A DNA stretch of 64,000 nt. It comes from Clostridium_AD estertheticum_D. GTDB lineage: Bacteria > Bacillota > Clostridia > Clostridiales > Clostridiaceae. Below the pieces are notes generated by a model that searched no databases, was not told the DNA's origin, and saw only the letters and a program-made list of their open reading frames with translations. Location of the stretch: NCBI RefSeq assembly GCF_018861295.1, contig NZ_JAHLDM010000002.1, positions 124,001 through 188,000 of the forward strand. The letters are read 5' to 3'. Made by a program: the position numbers and the translations under genes. Below are positions 55,583 through 64,000 of the stretch, one piece after another (position 1 is the stretch's first letter; each line of letters starts with the position of its first letter).

Positions 55583-56584
55583 TTATTTTTGAATTTGAGC
55601 TTGAACTGCTGTTACTGCAACAACATTAACTATATCATCCACACTACATCCTCTTGATAAATCATTTATAGGTTTTGCAAATCCTTGGCAAACTGGTCCA
55701 ATAGCTTTTGCCTTCGCAAATCTTTGCACTAATTTATATCCAATATTTCCAGATTGTATATCTGGAAATATTAAAACATTTGCCTTTCCAGCCACAGTAC
55801 TATTTGGTGCTTTTTGTTTTGCTACGCTAGCAACAATAGCTGCATCTAACTGAAGTTCTCCATCAATTTGTAAATCTGGTCTAGCATTCTTTGCTATTTC
55901 AGTAGCCCTCACTACTTTATCAACTTTTTCATGCTTTGCACTGCCCATAGTTGAAAAAGAAAGCATCGCAACTTTAGGTTCAAAACCACATAATAATTTT
56001 GCATTATCTGCAGTGCTAATAGCGATAGCTGCTAATTCTTCTGCCGTAGGGTTTATATTAACAGCAGAATCTGCAAATAAAAGCAGTCCATCTTCTCCAT
56101 ATTCATCATGAGGCAATTCCATTATAAAAAAGCTTGAAATAACCTTAATTCCTGGTGCTGTTTTAACTATTTGCATTCCAGGTCTAAGTAAATCTCCTGT
56201 ATAATGCACTGCTCCTGAAACCATTCCATCAGCTTCTCCCATCTTAAGCATCATAGTTCCAAAATACACACAATCCTTCATAGTCTCAGCCGCTTTTTCT
56301 ATAGTCATTCCTTTATTTTTTCTTAACTCATAAAATTTCTTTGCATAAACCTCAGTTTTTTCAGAATTTTTTGGATCTACAATTTCTATACCGCAAATAT
56401 TTACTGAAAGTTCAGCGGCTTTATTTTGTATTATACTTGCATCACCTATTAATATTACTTCAGCTAATGAATTATTTTTAAGAATTTCACTAGCTTTTAT
56501 AGTTCTTTCTTCCTCGCCTTCTGGAAGTACTATTCTTTTTTTGTCTGCTTGTGCCATTTTATGCATTTTTTCTATAAATGTCAT
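55583..56584 (-). CDS. pta: Phosphate acetyltransferase
   Basis: Converts acetyl-CoA to acetyl phosphate, feeding AckA. The short 333-residue form has the PTA catalytic fold with KKRIVLPEGEEERTIKA near the start, DGMVSGAVHYTGDLLRP and FPDIQSGNIGYKLVQRFA. The start is the ATG at 56584, eight bases after GAGGAG; an upstream in-frame start would place that site inside the gene. It is divergent from tmcAL across a 480-bp gap. Confidence 0.97.
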   Translation of the reverse strand: MTFIEKMHKMAQADKKRIVLPEGEEERTIKASEILKNNSLAEVILIGDASIIQNKAAELSVNICGIEIVDPKNSEKTEVYAKKFYELRKNKGMTIEKAAETMKDCVYFGTMMLKMGEADGMVSGAVHYTGDLLRPGMQIVKTAPGIKVISSFFIMELPHDEYGEDGLLLFADSAVNINPTAEELAAIAISTADNAKLLCGFEPKVAMLSFSTMGSAKHEKVDKVVRATEIAKNARPDLQIDGELQLDAAIVASVAKQKAPNSTVAGKANVLIFPDIQSGNIGYKLVQRFAKAKAIGPVCQGFAKPINDLSRGCSVDDIVNVVAVTAVQAQIQK

Positions 56585-57066
56585 TGTTTTATCTCCTCTC
56601 AATTACTATCGAATTGTGTCCATTTATAATATACACTATTTAATCTGTACATTTCAATATAGATAAATTATTAACATAATTCATCTATATTTCATAAGAA
56701 TCCAACAAAATAACCTTTACCCTAATCCAAAATTATACTAATGATTTTATGAAATATTTGCTTTCTTAAATCTCATATATTTCTTTAAATAATACAATAT
56801 TAATTTGTACAAAACTGAAAAGCAACGTAATTTATTTTTTAATTATGTGTATAATAATTTATTTTTATTGTGTAACTTTTGTTTCTTTTTATACTAAAAT
56901 ATATCTACTTTTAATAATTCATTATATATTATATAATATATAAGACATGTAAAAAATTCTTTAATTTTAGGTTAATATATATTTCAAAGAGATATTAGAT
57001 TCTTACACTTTTATTATACATAAATTATTAGCTTATAATTTATATGAGCTTCCAAGAGGTGACTTA
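56585..57066. other. 482-bp A/T-rich gap between divergent pta and tmcAL
   Basis: Extremely A/T-rich with no credible ORF. It must hold promoters for pta-ackA (a TTGAAA with a TATATT 19 bases on, near 56627-56657) and for tmcAL. I could not settle either firmly. Confidence 0.5.
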
Positions 57067-58290
57067 ATGAATGTTTCAGGTATAATCGTTGAATATAATC
57101 CACTGCATAATGGCCATGTATATCATATTAATAAAACCAAGGAACTTACAAATTGCGATGTCTTAATTGGTGTTATGAGTGGTAATTTTACTCAACGTGG
57201 AATTCCATCGAGTATTGACAAATGGACAAAAACTAAAATGGCTTTAAACAATGGAATAGATTTAGTAATAGAACTACCAACTATCTACAGTGTGTCTTCA
57301 GCAGAATTTTTTGCACAGGGAGCTATCAGTCTTTTAAACAGCTTAGGAATAGTAGATAACATTTGCTTTGGTAGTGAACATGGTGACATTAATGATATAT
57401 ATAATATTTCAAATATACTACTTAAAGAACCTATTGAATTTAAATTAATGTTAAAAATATATCTATCCAAAGGTATTACATACCCCTTAGCAAGAGCTAA
57501 TGCACTTTATGACTATTTAAAAAATTCAAACATGATCATATCAAACTTATTATTAGGTAATTTCTTAAATTCTTCTAATAATATACTAGGTATCGAGTAT
57601 TGTAAAAGCTTAATAAAGCTCAATAGTTCAATCACACCTTATACCTTAAAAAGAAAAGGTGCCTCTTACAACAGTAATTCTATAAATAATGAGTTTTCAA
57701 GTGCCACTGCTATAAGAAAATTTGTAAAAGAAAATGGTATTTCAACAAATTTAAAAGATTATGTACCACCATCAGTATTAACTGAAATTAAAGATTTATA
57801 CTCAAAAGATAACAAGTTTATATTTGAAGATTCTATGTTCCCATACATTAAATATAAATCGGCTACATCAAAAAACTCCTTAATAAATTTACCAGATGTA
57901 TCTGAGGGGCTTGATAATAAAATTATTAAATCCTTACAAAATAATTTGACCTACGCAAGTACACTTGAAGATATAAAAAGCAAACGTTACACCTATAGCC
58001 GAATCAGCAGAATATTATGCCAATACTTTATAGGCTTTGATAATTTTGATACTACGAGATTAAGATCAGAGCCTTGCCCTTATGCTCGAGTTTTAGGATT
58101 TAACTCAAAAGGAAAGTCAATTTTAAAATCTATAAAATCAAACAGCAGCATTCCACTTTATACTAAGATTTCTAAAAAATTTAATGAAACATTAAGTCTT
58201 GACATTCAATCTACAAGGGCTTACAGCATCTTAAATAGAAGCATAGACCCGAGTAGCGACTATTTAATATCCCCTATTATAATAAAATAA
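57067..58290 (+). CDS. tmcAL: tRNA(Met) cytidine acetate ligase TmcAL (YlbM)
   Basis: Acetylates the wobble cytidine of elongator tRNA-Met using acetate and ATP. It begins MNVSGIIVEYNPLHNGHVYH, with the nucleotidyltransferase HNGH motif, then VMSGNFTQRGIPSSIDKWTK. 407 residues is normal for clostridia. AGAGGTGA precedes the ATG. It lies directly opposite pta-ackA, the source of cellular acetate, although the two are divergent. A strong hairpin terminator follows. Confidence 0.93.
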   Translation: MNVSGIIVEYNPLHNGHVYHINKTKELTNCDVLIGVMSGNFTQRGIPSSIDKWTKTKMALNNGIDLVIELPTIYSVSSAEFFAQGAISLLNSLGIVDNICFGSEHGDINDIYNISNILLKEPIEFKLMLKIYLSKGITYPLARANALYDYLKNSNMIISNLLLGNFLNSSNNILGIEYCKSLIKLNSSITPYTLKRKGASYNSNSINNEFSSATAIRKFVKENGISTNLKDYVPPSVLTEIKDLYSKDNKFIFEDSMFPYIKYKSATSKNSLINLPDVSEGLDNKIIKSLQNNLTYASTLEDIKSKRYTYSRISRILCQYFIGFDNFDTTRLRSEPCPYARVLGFNSKGKSILKSIKSNSSIPLYTKISKKFNETLSLDIQSTRAYSILNRSIDPSSDYLISPIIIK

Positions 58291-58316
58291 TAAAACATTT
58301 ATAATAAAATAATAAC

Positions 58317-58349
58317 AAATGCGACTATCGTAATTCGATAGTCGCATTT
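58317..58349 (+). terminator. tmcAL terminator
   Basis: AAATGCGACTATCG pairs exactly (14 bp) with CGATAGTCGCATTT around TAATT, followed by ATTATATTTA. Confidence 0.85.
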
Positions 58350-58437
58350 ATTATATTTAAAATTAGTATTTCTAATACATAAGTTCATTAAATTCAAATA
58401 TATTTAGTATAGTAGTACTTTAAGGAGGGGCTTAAAA

Positions 58438-59616
58438 TTGAAATTACTATTAGTTATATTATTAATCTCTATATTATTTTTATTATTTAAGTTGTTTAAA
58501 ACTTTAAAAATAAATTTATCTGTGACATTGATTTGTTCCCTTATTATTGTTCAAATAATATTAGCTCCGAATATTTGTATTCAATACACTATTTCTGGCG
58601 CAAAATTATTTTTCAATGCAATTTTTCCATCTCTTTTCCCATTTTTAGTTGTAATAAATATCATAATAGGTTACGACGGTATTCACATTTATTCTAAATT
58701 ACTAGGGAATTTAATATGTAGACCATTAAAATTGCCAAAAGAATGTAACTTTGCACTTTTAGTTAGTGTACTATGCGGATATCCACTAGGTGCACGGTAT
58801 ACTTGCGATTTATATGAAAAAAACATAATTGATTTAAATTCCTGTGAAAGATTGTTAAATATTGCTTCTAATGCAAGCCCACTTTTCATTTTAGGATCAG
58901 TAGGCACATCTATGATGTCTAGTCCTAAAATTGGTTATATACTATTGTCATCTAATATTCTGTCATGTATTTTTATGGGATTAATTATTCCCTCTAAAAA
59001 TTATGCTTTTAGAATTAAGTATAGAAGTAGTAATTTTTCTAAAGCTGAGTCAAGCAGCCTAAATATTGGTATTATATTAAAAAACAGTATTGAAGATGCC
59101 ATTAAAAACACGCTAAGTATAGGTGGTTTTATTGTGATATTCTCAGTAATAACAGGCATAATTAAAGACAATGTCATATTTAACATTGTCATAAATAAGT
59201 TATCTTTAATTATTGGCGCTTCAAGTAATTTTATAGAAGGAATACTTCTCGGAATGCTTGAGATGACCAATGGATGTTATTTAATATCCTCTAGCAATTC
59301 AAATCTTTATGTAAAACTTCCAGTTTTGAGTTTTTTAATTGCTTTTAGTGGTCTATCTATTATTTCTCAAGTATATAGCTATACATATAAATATACTGTA
59401 TCAATAAAAAAATATATTACAAGAAAATTTTTCCAAGGTATAATCTCTTCGATTTTAACAATAATATTATATTATATTTTTTTAAATGTTTCATCTATTC
59501 TTACTTTTAATAATATGAGTCTATATAAAAATTGTAATTTATACTTGTTAATATTAGTAATTTTAATTATACCGTCATTACTTATAACTATAATTAAATT
59601 ATTTCATACCTCTTAA
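58438..59616 (+). CDS. ylbJ: Sporulation integral membrane protein YlbJ
   Basis: A polytopic membrane protein of the nucleoside-recognition (Gate) family; in Bacillus it is needed for spore formation in the mother cell. About eight to ten hydrophobic segments are visible, with FPFLVVINIIIGY and the SVLCGYPLGARYTCDLYEK segment typical of the family. The start is TTG at 58438, seven bases after AAGGAGGGG. 392 residues. The last 18 bases overlap the end of the convergent coiled-coil gene. I found no clear sigma-E promoter. Confidence 0.87.
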   Translation: MKLLLVILLISILFLLFKLFKTLKINLSVTLICSLIIVQIILAPNICIQYTISGAKLFFNAIFPSLFPFLVVINIIIGYDGIHIYSKLLGNLICRPLKLPKECNFALLVSVLCGYPLGARYTCDLYEKNIIDLNSCERLLNIASNASPLFILGSVGTSMMSSPKIGYILLSSNILSCIFMGLIIPSKNYAFRIKYRSSNFSKAESSSLNIGIILKNSIEDAIKNTLSIGGFIVIFSVITGIIKDNVIFNIVINKLSLIIGASSNFIEGILLGMLEMTNGCYLISSSNSNLYVKLPVLSFLIAFSGLSIISQVYSYTYKYTVSIKKYITRKFFQGIISSILTIILYYIFLNVSSILTFNNMSLYKNCNLYLLILVILIIPSLLITIIKLFHTS

Positions 59617-60123
59617 TTCTTTTACATTTTCCCTTATTGATGTTGTAGTATTTGTAACTTCACCTTGCATAAGTATTAAGAAGTCTTGAACATCACCTTT
59701 AATTTCATGAAGCATTTTCTGTCCTTTTAATTCAATTTCTTTATCCAATTGGGATAATATTTCATCCGCATAATCCTTGGCTCCGAGTCTCATGATTTTA
59801 GCATCTCTTTGGGCTGAAGCTATAATTTCTTCAGATCGATTTAATGCTTCTTTAACTAGGTCTTGTTTTTCAACTCTTCTTCTTATTTTGTCAACTGTCT
59901 CTTCCTCAAAAATCTTAGCTTGTTTTTTTGCATCAACTAAGATTCGTTCTTTTTCATCACAAACCCACTGTGCCTTCTTAAATTCATCTGGCAAGTGATT
60001 TATAATTTGATCAATTATATCTAATATTTCTCTCTTATTTATAACTGCTTTACCTGTAACAGGTATTTTAGACGAACTCTCAATAATTCCTTGAAGATAT
60101 TCTAAAAGCTTTATAACATCCAT
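59599..60123 (-). CDS. Coiled-coil protein, DivIVA/V-type-ATPase-like, unknown function
   Basis: A 174-residue, mainly helical protein. The first 50 residues (MDVIKLLEYLQGIIESSSKI, then NKREILDIIDQIINHLP) are conserved in clostridial homologues usually annotated simply as ATPase. A charged coiled coil follows (AKKQAKIFEEETVDKIRRRVE and on to the end). No nucleotide-binding motif is present, so ATPase is not supported. It precedes no partner on its strand and lies 10 bases after coaD. The 3' end overlaps ylbJ by 18 bases in convergent orientation. Confidence 0.7.
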   Translation of the reverse strand: MDVIKLLEYLQGIIESSSKIPVTGKAVINKREILDIIDQIINHLPDEFKKAQWVCDEKERILVDAKKQAKIFEEETVDKIRRRVEKQDLVKEALNRSEEIIASAQRDAKIMRLGAKDYADEILSQLDKEIELKGQKMLHEIKGDVQDFLILMQGEVTNTTTSIRENVKELRGMK

Positions 60124-60132
60124 ATTTGCCCC

Positions 60133-60615
60133 CTATTTAGAATTAATTTTCCTAATAATCTCTGGAATGATTTCCTCAGGTACTAACCCTTTAATAGATC
60201 CTCCAAGCATTGCAACCTGTTTAACTGACGTGGAACTTATATAACAGTACTCCGTTTTTGTCATCATAAACACCGTCTCCTTACTTGGATCAAGCTTGTT
60301 ATTCATTGCTGCCATTTGAAACTCATATTCGAAATCAGAAACACTTCTAAGACCTTTAACAATAACCCTAGCATCCTCTTTATTCATAAGATTAACAAGT
60401 AAACCACTAAACTTCTCCACACGTACATTAGGCAAATCTTTAACTACGTTTTTTATTTGTGCTACCCTCTCATCTATTGAAAATAGACATTTTTTCGCAG
60501 GATTAACCACTACTCCTACAATCAATTCATTAAATACTTTTGACGCCCTCTCAATAATGTCTAAATGTCCATTTGTTATTGGATCAAAACTTCCAGGACA
60601 AATTGCTTTTTTCAT
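60133..60615 (-). CDS. coaD: Phosphopantetheine adenylyltransferase
   Basis: Penultimate step of coenzyme A synthesis. The nucleotidyltransferase motif is TNGH in CPGSFDPITNGHLDIIERA; the YISSTSVKQVAMLGG segment near 127 is also typical. 160 residues. GGAGG precedes the ATG. The order rsmD-coaD-coiled coil is common in clostridia. Confidence 0.96.
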   Translation of the reverse strand: MKKAICPGSFDPITNGHLDIIERASKVFNELIVGVVVNPAKKCLFSIDERVAQIKNVVKDLPNVRVEKFSGLLVNLMNKEDARVIVKGLRSVSDFEYEFQMAAMNNKLDPSKETVFMMTKTEYCYISSTSVKQVAMLGGSIKGLVPEEIIPEIIRKINSK

Positions 60616-60680
60616 GTTATGCCTCCATGTTTTCCTCTGGGTTAGATAACAATTATTAATTATCCCCCTGTATTTTCTAA

Positions 60681-60712
60681 AGGAAACTAATAATTTTAAT
60701 TATTAGTCTCCT
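60681..60712 (-). terminator. Hairpin overlapping the rsmD stop codon
   Basis: A 15-bp stem with one mismatch around a 2-nt loop, containing the stop codon. The T-run after it is short, so it may be a weak terminator. Confidence 0.5.
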
Positions 60713-61259
60713 TATATTTATAAAACAATACAGTAGTGTTTCCATATTTTCTTGAATCAGACAGATGAATAATACCATTGCCTTCATATATTTCTTCAGA
60801 TGAATCTATTTTACAGACTATAAGCCCCTCTTTACTTAAAAGACTATTGCTAGAAATTATTTCAATAGCAGGTGGGATCATATCTTTTGCATATGGTGGA
60901 TCTATAAAAATTAAATCAAACACAATCCCTTCATTTGCAAACTGCTCCATGTATTTATACGTATCACCTTTTAAGCATTTACATATATCATTAAACTTTA
61001 AATTATCTACATTACTTTGTAACATTTCAAAGGTAGTATCACCCATATCAATAAGGTAGCATTTAGCTGCTCCCCTACTTGCTGCCTCTAGTCCTAAGCT
61101 ACCTGTACCTGAGAACATATCCACAACTACAGCATCACGTACTCTATTTTGAATTATATTAAATATAGCTTCTTTTATTCTATCTAATGTTGGCCTCGTT
61201 CCCATCCCAACAGGTGACAATAACTTTCTTCCTCTTGCACTTCCCGATATAATTCTCAT
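60696..61259 (-). CDS. rsmD: 16S rRNA (guanine-966-N2)-methyltransferase RsmD
   Basis: Methylates G966 of 16S rRNA. S-adenosylmethionine binding is in VVDMFSGTGSLGLEAASRG and the catalytic motif is DLIFIDPPYAKD. The start is the ATG at 61259, nine bases after GGAGG, giving MRIISGSARGRKL, the family N-terminus; a longer reading to 61304 adds a non-family extension. 187 residues. It follows recG. Confidence 0.95.
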   Translation of the reverse strand: MRIISGSARGRKLLSPVGMGTRPTLDRIKEAIFNIIQNRVRDAVVVDMFSGTGSLGLEAASRGAAKCYLIDMGDTTFEMLQSNVDNLKFNDICKCLKGDTYKYMEQFANEGIVFDLIFIDPPYAKDMIPPAIEIISSNSLLSKEGLIVCKIDSSEEIYEGNGIIHLSDSRKYGNTTVLFYKYKETNN

Positions 61260-61335
61260 ATGTTTATTCCTCCATCTAAGCAAGTTTCGATAATATTTTA
61301 ACATAGATATGTATTTTATACAAAGATATTTTTAC

Positions 61336-63372
61336 CTAATTAAAGCAAATATAACTAGAAGTCAACTCAATTTTTTGTAATATCTCATTTTTAACCATAA
61401 CATCGCATGCATCATCACTTTGTATCAACCTCTTTGCTTCACTATTTGCGAGTTTTAAAATACTGATATCATCAATTACATCTGATAAAATCAAACCTGA
61501 TTCGCCATGCTGTCTTATGCCAAATAATTCTCCTGCACCCCTAGTTTTCAAATCTTCTTCTGCAATAAAAAAACCATCATTACTTTTTATAAGTATTCCG
61601 AGTCTTTTTCTTACTATATTGTTTTTTATATTTGCAAGTAGTATGCAATAAGATTTATGTTCACCTCTTCCTACTCTTCCTCTAAGTTGATGAAGCTGTG
61701 CAAGTCCAAATCTTTCTGCATTTTCAATTATCATGACTGTAGCGTTTGGTACATTTACACCAACTTCAATTACTGTAGTTGAAACCAAAGCTTTAATTTC
61801 TCCTGCTTTAAATTTATCCATAATTTCGTTTTTAAGTTTGCTAGGCATTTTGCCGTATACCATTCCTACTTCTATATATTTAAATTGATCTTTTTTCAAT
61901 TTTTCATAAAGCATCGCAACCGAGCTTAACTTCATTTCTTCATTTTCCTCAACAAGTGGACAAACTATATAAACTTGTCTTCCCTTATTAATCTGGTCTA
62001 AAGCAAATTCATACACTTTGGAACTGTTATCCATACTCTCATAAGATGTATCAATTTTCTGCCTACCTGGTGGTAATTCATCGATAATAGATACATCTAA
62101 ATCACCATATAAATATAAAGATAGAGTTCTCGGGATAGGAGTCGCTGTCATTACAAGAATATCTATATTTTTTCCCTTATTAGAAAATCTATTTCTTTGC
62201 GATACTCCAAAACGATGTTGCTCATCAGTAACAATCATACCTAAATTTTCAAATTCCACATTATCCTCAATAAGTGCATGAGTCCCAACTATAATATCAA
62301 TAGTTCCATCTTTTAAATCTTTTTTAATTAATTGTTTGTTTTTAGCAGTTGTACTTCCACTCAATATTTGTATGTTTAATGAAAAATCCTTTAATATATT
62401 TTTAATTTCTTCATAATGTTGCTTTGCTAAAATTTCAGTTGGTGCCATCATAGCTGTTTGATAACCGTTTTTTACAACATTAAACATAGTAATAATAGCA
62501 ACTATAGTTTTACCACTTCCAACATCCCCCTGTAGCAAGCGATTCATACCAATATCCTTCTTTTGATCTATTAAAATATCTCTTACAACTTTGCTTTGTG
62601 CCTTTGTAAGATTATAAGGAAGCATCGCCTTTAAAGTTGTAAGTTCCTTTGCCATTTTAAATTGGATACCATTATTATGGTATTTTATAAATTCTTTTAA
62701 CATTAATATTTTTAATGAATATGTAAAAAGCTCCTGAAATTTAAGTCTTCTTTTGGCTTCATTAAGGAGTTCTAAGCTTTTAGGACTATGAATATCACGG
62801 ATTGCATCATTTAAAGAGCAAAAAGAATATTTTTCTATTATACCTTTTGGCAAATTCTCTGTTATTATAATATTACAGAGTACATCAGAAATAATCTTAT
62901 TAAAAAAATTATTTGTAATATTATTTTTAAGAGGATACGTAGCAATAATTTCATTTTCATCCATTGACGTATTTTTTACTATTTTAGGATTCATAATTGT
63001 GATTTCTTCCTTAAATTTATCCACTTTACCTGTGATAAGGTACTTGCTAGAGATTTTAAAACTATTTTTTGCATAAGTTTGATTAAACCACTTACCTTTA
63101 AATTCATTATCTCCTTGACAGAAAATTATAGTAGAAAGAGTTTTGTTATTTTTTAACCTAATGTCTCCTAATACATTTAAAACAGTGCACTCAATAATCA
63201 CTTTCTCATTTTTTGCGCAGTCTAAGATGCTTTTACGGACAGATACATTCTCATAATCTCTTGGAAAATATAATAACAAATCTAACACATTAAAAATCCC
63301 ACACTTATTCAAACTCTCTGCCATTTTAGGGCCAACACCTTTTACATATTTTATATCGCTATAAGTATCCAT
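61336..63372 (-). CDS. recG: ATP-dependent DNA helicase RecG
   Basis: Branch-migration helicase that processes stalled forks and Holliday junctions. The N-terminal wedge (HhH-like YVKGVGPKMAESL) leads to the helicase core: Walker A QGDVGSGKTIVAI (about residue 285), DEQH in VTDEQHRFG, and the C-terminal LRGRVGRGEHKSYC. 678 residues. The start is the ATG at 63372, five bases after GGGGTGG. It lies between fakA and rsmD, as in other clostridia. Confidence 0.97.
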   Translation of the reverse strand: MDTYSDIKYVKGVGPKMAESLNKCGIFNVLDLLLYFPRDYENVSVRKSILDCAKNEKVIIECTVLNVLGDIRLKNNKTLSTIIFCQGDNEFKGKWFNQTYAKNSFKISSKYLITGKVDKFKEEITIMNPKIVKNTSMDENEIIATYPLKNNITNNFFNKIISDVLCNIIITENLPKGIIEKYSFCSLNDAIRDIHSPKSLELLNEAKRRLKFQELFTYSLKILMLKEFIKYHNNGIQFKMAKELTTLKAMLPYNLTKAQSKVVRDILIDQKKDIGMNRLLQGDVGSGKTIVAIITMFNVVKNGYQTAMMAPTEILAKQHYEEIKNILKDFSLNIQILSGSTTAKNKQLIKKDLKDGTIDIIVGTHALIEDNVEFENLGMIVTDEQHRFGVSQRNRFSNKGKNIDILVMTATPIPRTLSLYLYGDLDVSIIDELPPGRQKIDTSYESMDNSSKVYEFALDQINKGRQVYIVCPLVEENEEMKLSSVAMLYEKLKKDQFKYIEVGMVYGKMPSKLKNEIMDKFKAGEIKALVSTTVIEVGVNVPNATVMIIENAERFGLAQLHQLRGRVGRGEHKSYCILLANIKNNIVRKRLGILIKSNDGFFIAEEDLKTRGAGELFGIRQHGESGLILSDVIDDISILKLANSEAKRLIQSDDACDVMVKNEILQKIELTSSYICFN

Positions 63373-63446
63373 AAATACCACCCCGAAAATAATATTTTAT
63401 TAATAATTGTGTTTCTTTCATTTCTTACGGTTTAAGCCACATGAAA

Positions 63447-63464
63447 AAAAGCCCGAGGGCTTTT
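63447..63464 (-). terminator. fakA terminator
   Basis: AAAAGCCC and GGGCTTTT form a tight hairpin on the minus strand, followed by TTT, overlapping the fakA stop codon (63463-63465). Confidence 0.8.
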
Positions 63465-64000
63465 ATTCAACTGAAGCAATAAAATAATACAATGGCTGTT
63501 TTCCATTATATTGTTGAATGTCTAAATTTGGATACTTATGTTCTAACTTAGAAATAAGCTTTTCTACTTCGGCTAAAACACAATCTTCTCCATAAAAAAT
63601 TGTAATAAGTTCGCTATTATCATTTACCATGCTTTCAATAATATCAGCGCAAACTTTATACATATCGGTTCCAACCTCACAAATTTTTTGTTCAACTAAT
63701 CCTAAAATATTTCCTTGTTTTATTATTTTTCCATCAGATTCAGTATCTTTAACTGCATATGTTACAGAAGCAGTCGCAACATTTTTTATTGCTTCTTTCA
63801 ATTTTTTCTCATTTTCCTCTACACTAACATCTGGATTAAACATTGTTACAGCAGTTATTCCCTGTGGGATAGTAATCGATGGAATAACCACTATATTTTT
63901 ATCTGACAATTCAGCTGCTTGAAGCGCTGCCATAAGTATATTCTTATTGTTAGGTAATACAAATATATTTTCAGCATTAATTTTACTTATGCTATCTATT
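63463..64000 (-). CDS. fakA: Fatty acid kinase catalytic subunit FakA (DAK2/YloV family), C-terminal part
   Basis: FakA phosphorylates fatty acids held by FakB so they can enter phospholipids. Only the C-terminal 179 codons are in the window; the frame stays open to base 64000, so the N-terminal DAK2 domain lies outside. Visible is NIFVLPNNKNILMAALQAAE and then the C-terminal domain with DITIFYGEDCVL-like sequence (ELITIFYGEDCVLAEVEKL). The ATG at 63933 is internal. It precedes recG in the usual order. Confidence 0.88.
   Translation of the reverse strand, partial: IDSISKINAENIFVLPNNKNILMAALQAAELSDKNIVVIPSITIPQGITAVTMFNPDVSVEENEKKLKEAIKNVATASVTYAVKDTESDGKIIKQGNILGLVEQKICEVGTDMYKVCADIIESMVNDNSELITIFYGEDCVLAEVEKLISKLEHKYPNLDIQQYNGKQPLYYFIASVE

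Noticed and set aside
59599..60123. Annotation of the coiled-coil protein as an ATPase
   Set aside because: No Walker A or other nucleotide-binding motif is visible; the protein is almost all charged coiled coil.

Overview
The window is a stretch of low-GC Firmicute chromosome, best matched by Clostridium sensu stricto. The evidence is the strong A/T bias, AGGAGG-type ribosome binding sites on nearly every gene, PolC-type DNA polymerase, CodY, sporulation-linked genes (ylmC/ymxH family, ylbJ), and a gene order close to the textbook clostridial one: ftsK-tepA-dapG-ymxH-mlpA-pnp-rpsO-ribF-truB-rbfA-infB-ylxQ-ylxR-nusA-rimP-polC-ispG-rseP-dxr-cdsA-uppS-frr-pyrH-tsf-rpsB-codY-topA-dprA-comM. The species cannot be named from the sequence alone. 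No tRNA, rRNA, CRISPR array, prophage or insertion sequence was found.

Layout. Nearly all genes lie on the minus strand, so transcription runs from high to low coordinates. 64-58 kb: end of fakA, then recG, rsmD, coaD and a coiled-coil protein, facing plus-strand ylbJ and tmcAL. 56.6-51 kb: pta-ackA, DUF177-rpmF, plsX-acpP-rnc and a radical SAM gene. 50-39 kb: a 32-residue membrane peptide, smc, ftsY, ylxM-ffh-rpsP-khpA-rimM-trmD, rplS, rbgA, rnhB. 39-33.7 kb: an accessory island with plus-strand yraN, a minus-strand HD-GYP gene, a plus-strand two-gene ABC exporter and gltS. 33.4-27.4 kb: comM-dprA-topA-codY. 27-18.7 kb: rpsB-tsf-pyrH-frr-uppS-cdsA and dxr-rseP-ispG-polC. 14-7 kb: the rimP-nusA-infB-rbfA-truB-ribF translation operon and rpsO. 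7 kb to the left end: pnp, mlpA, ymxH-type gene, dapG, tepA and the 5' part of ftsK.

Most genes serve translation and ribosome assembly, replication and chromosome handling (PolC, SMC, FtsK, RecG, TopA), isoprenoid and phospholipid synthesis, protein targeting (Ffh/FtsY/YlxM) and acetate metabolism (Pta/AckA, with the acetate-using tRNA ligase TmcAL next door). Many ORFs as first drawn begin too far upstream; starts were reset here using ribosome-binding-site spacing and family N-termini.

No large new system is visible. The most interesting unexplained items are: two copies of a ~150-bp structured intergenic repeat 9.2 kb apart with two stems conserved in both copies; a scar where nrnA normally sits, leaving a short open tail still coupled to truB; a perfect 12-bp inverted repeat covering both the -10 box and the ribosome binding site of an ABC exporter operon; an A/T palindrome ahead of plsX; a small membrane peptide ahead of smc; and a long unexplained leader ahead of DUF177-rpmF.
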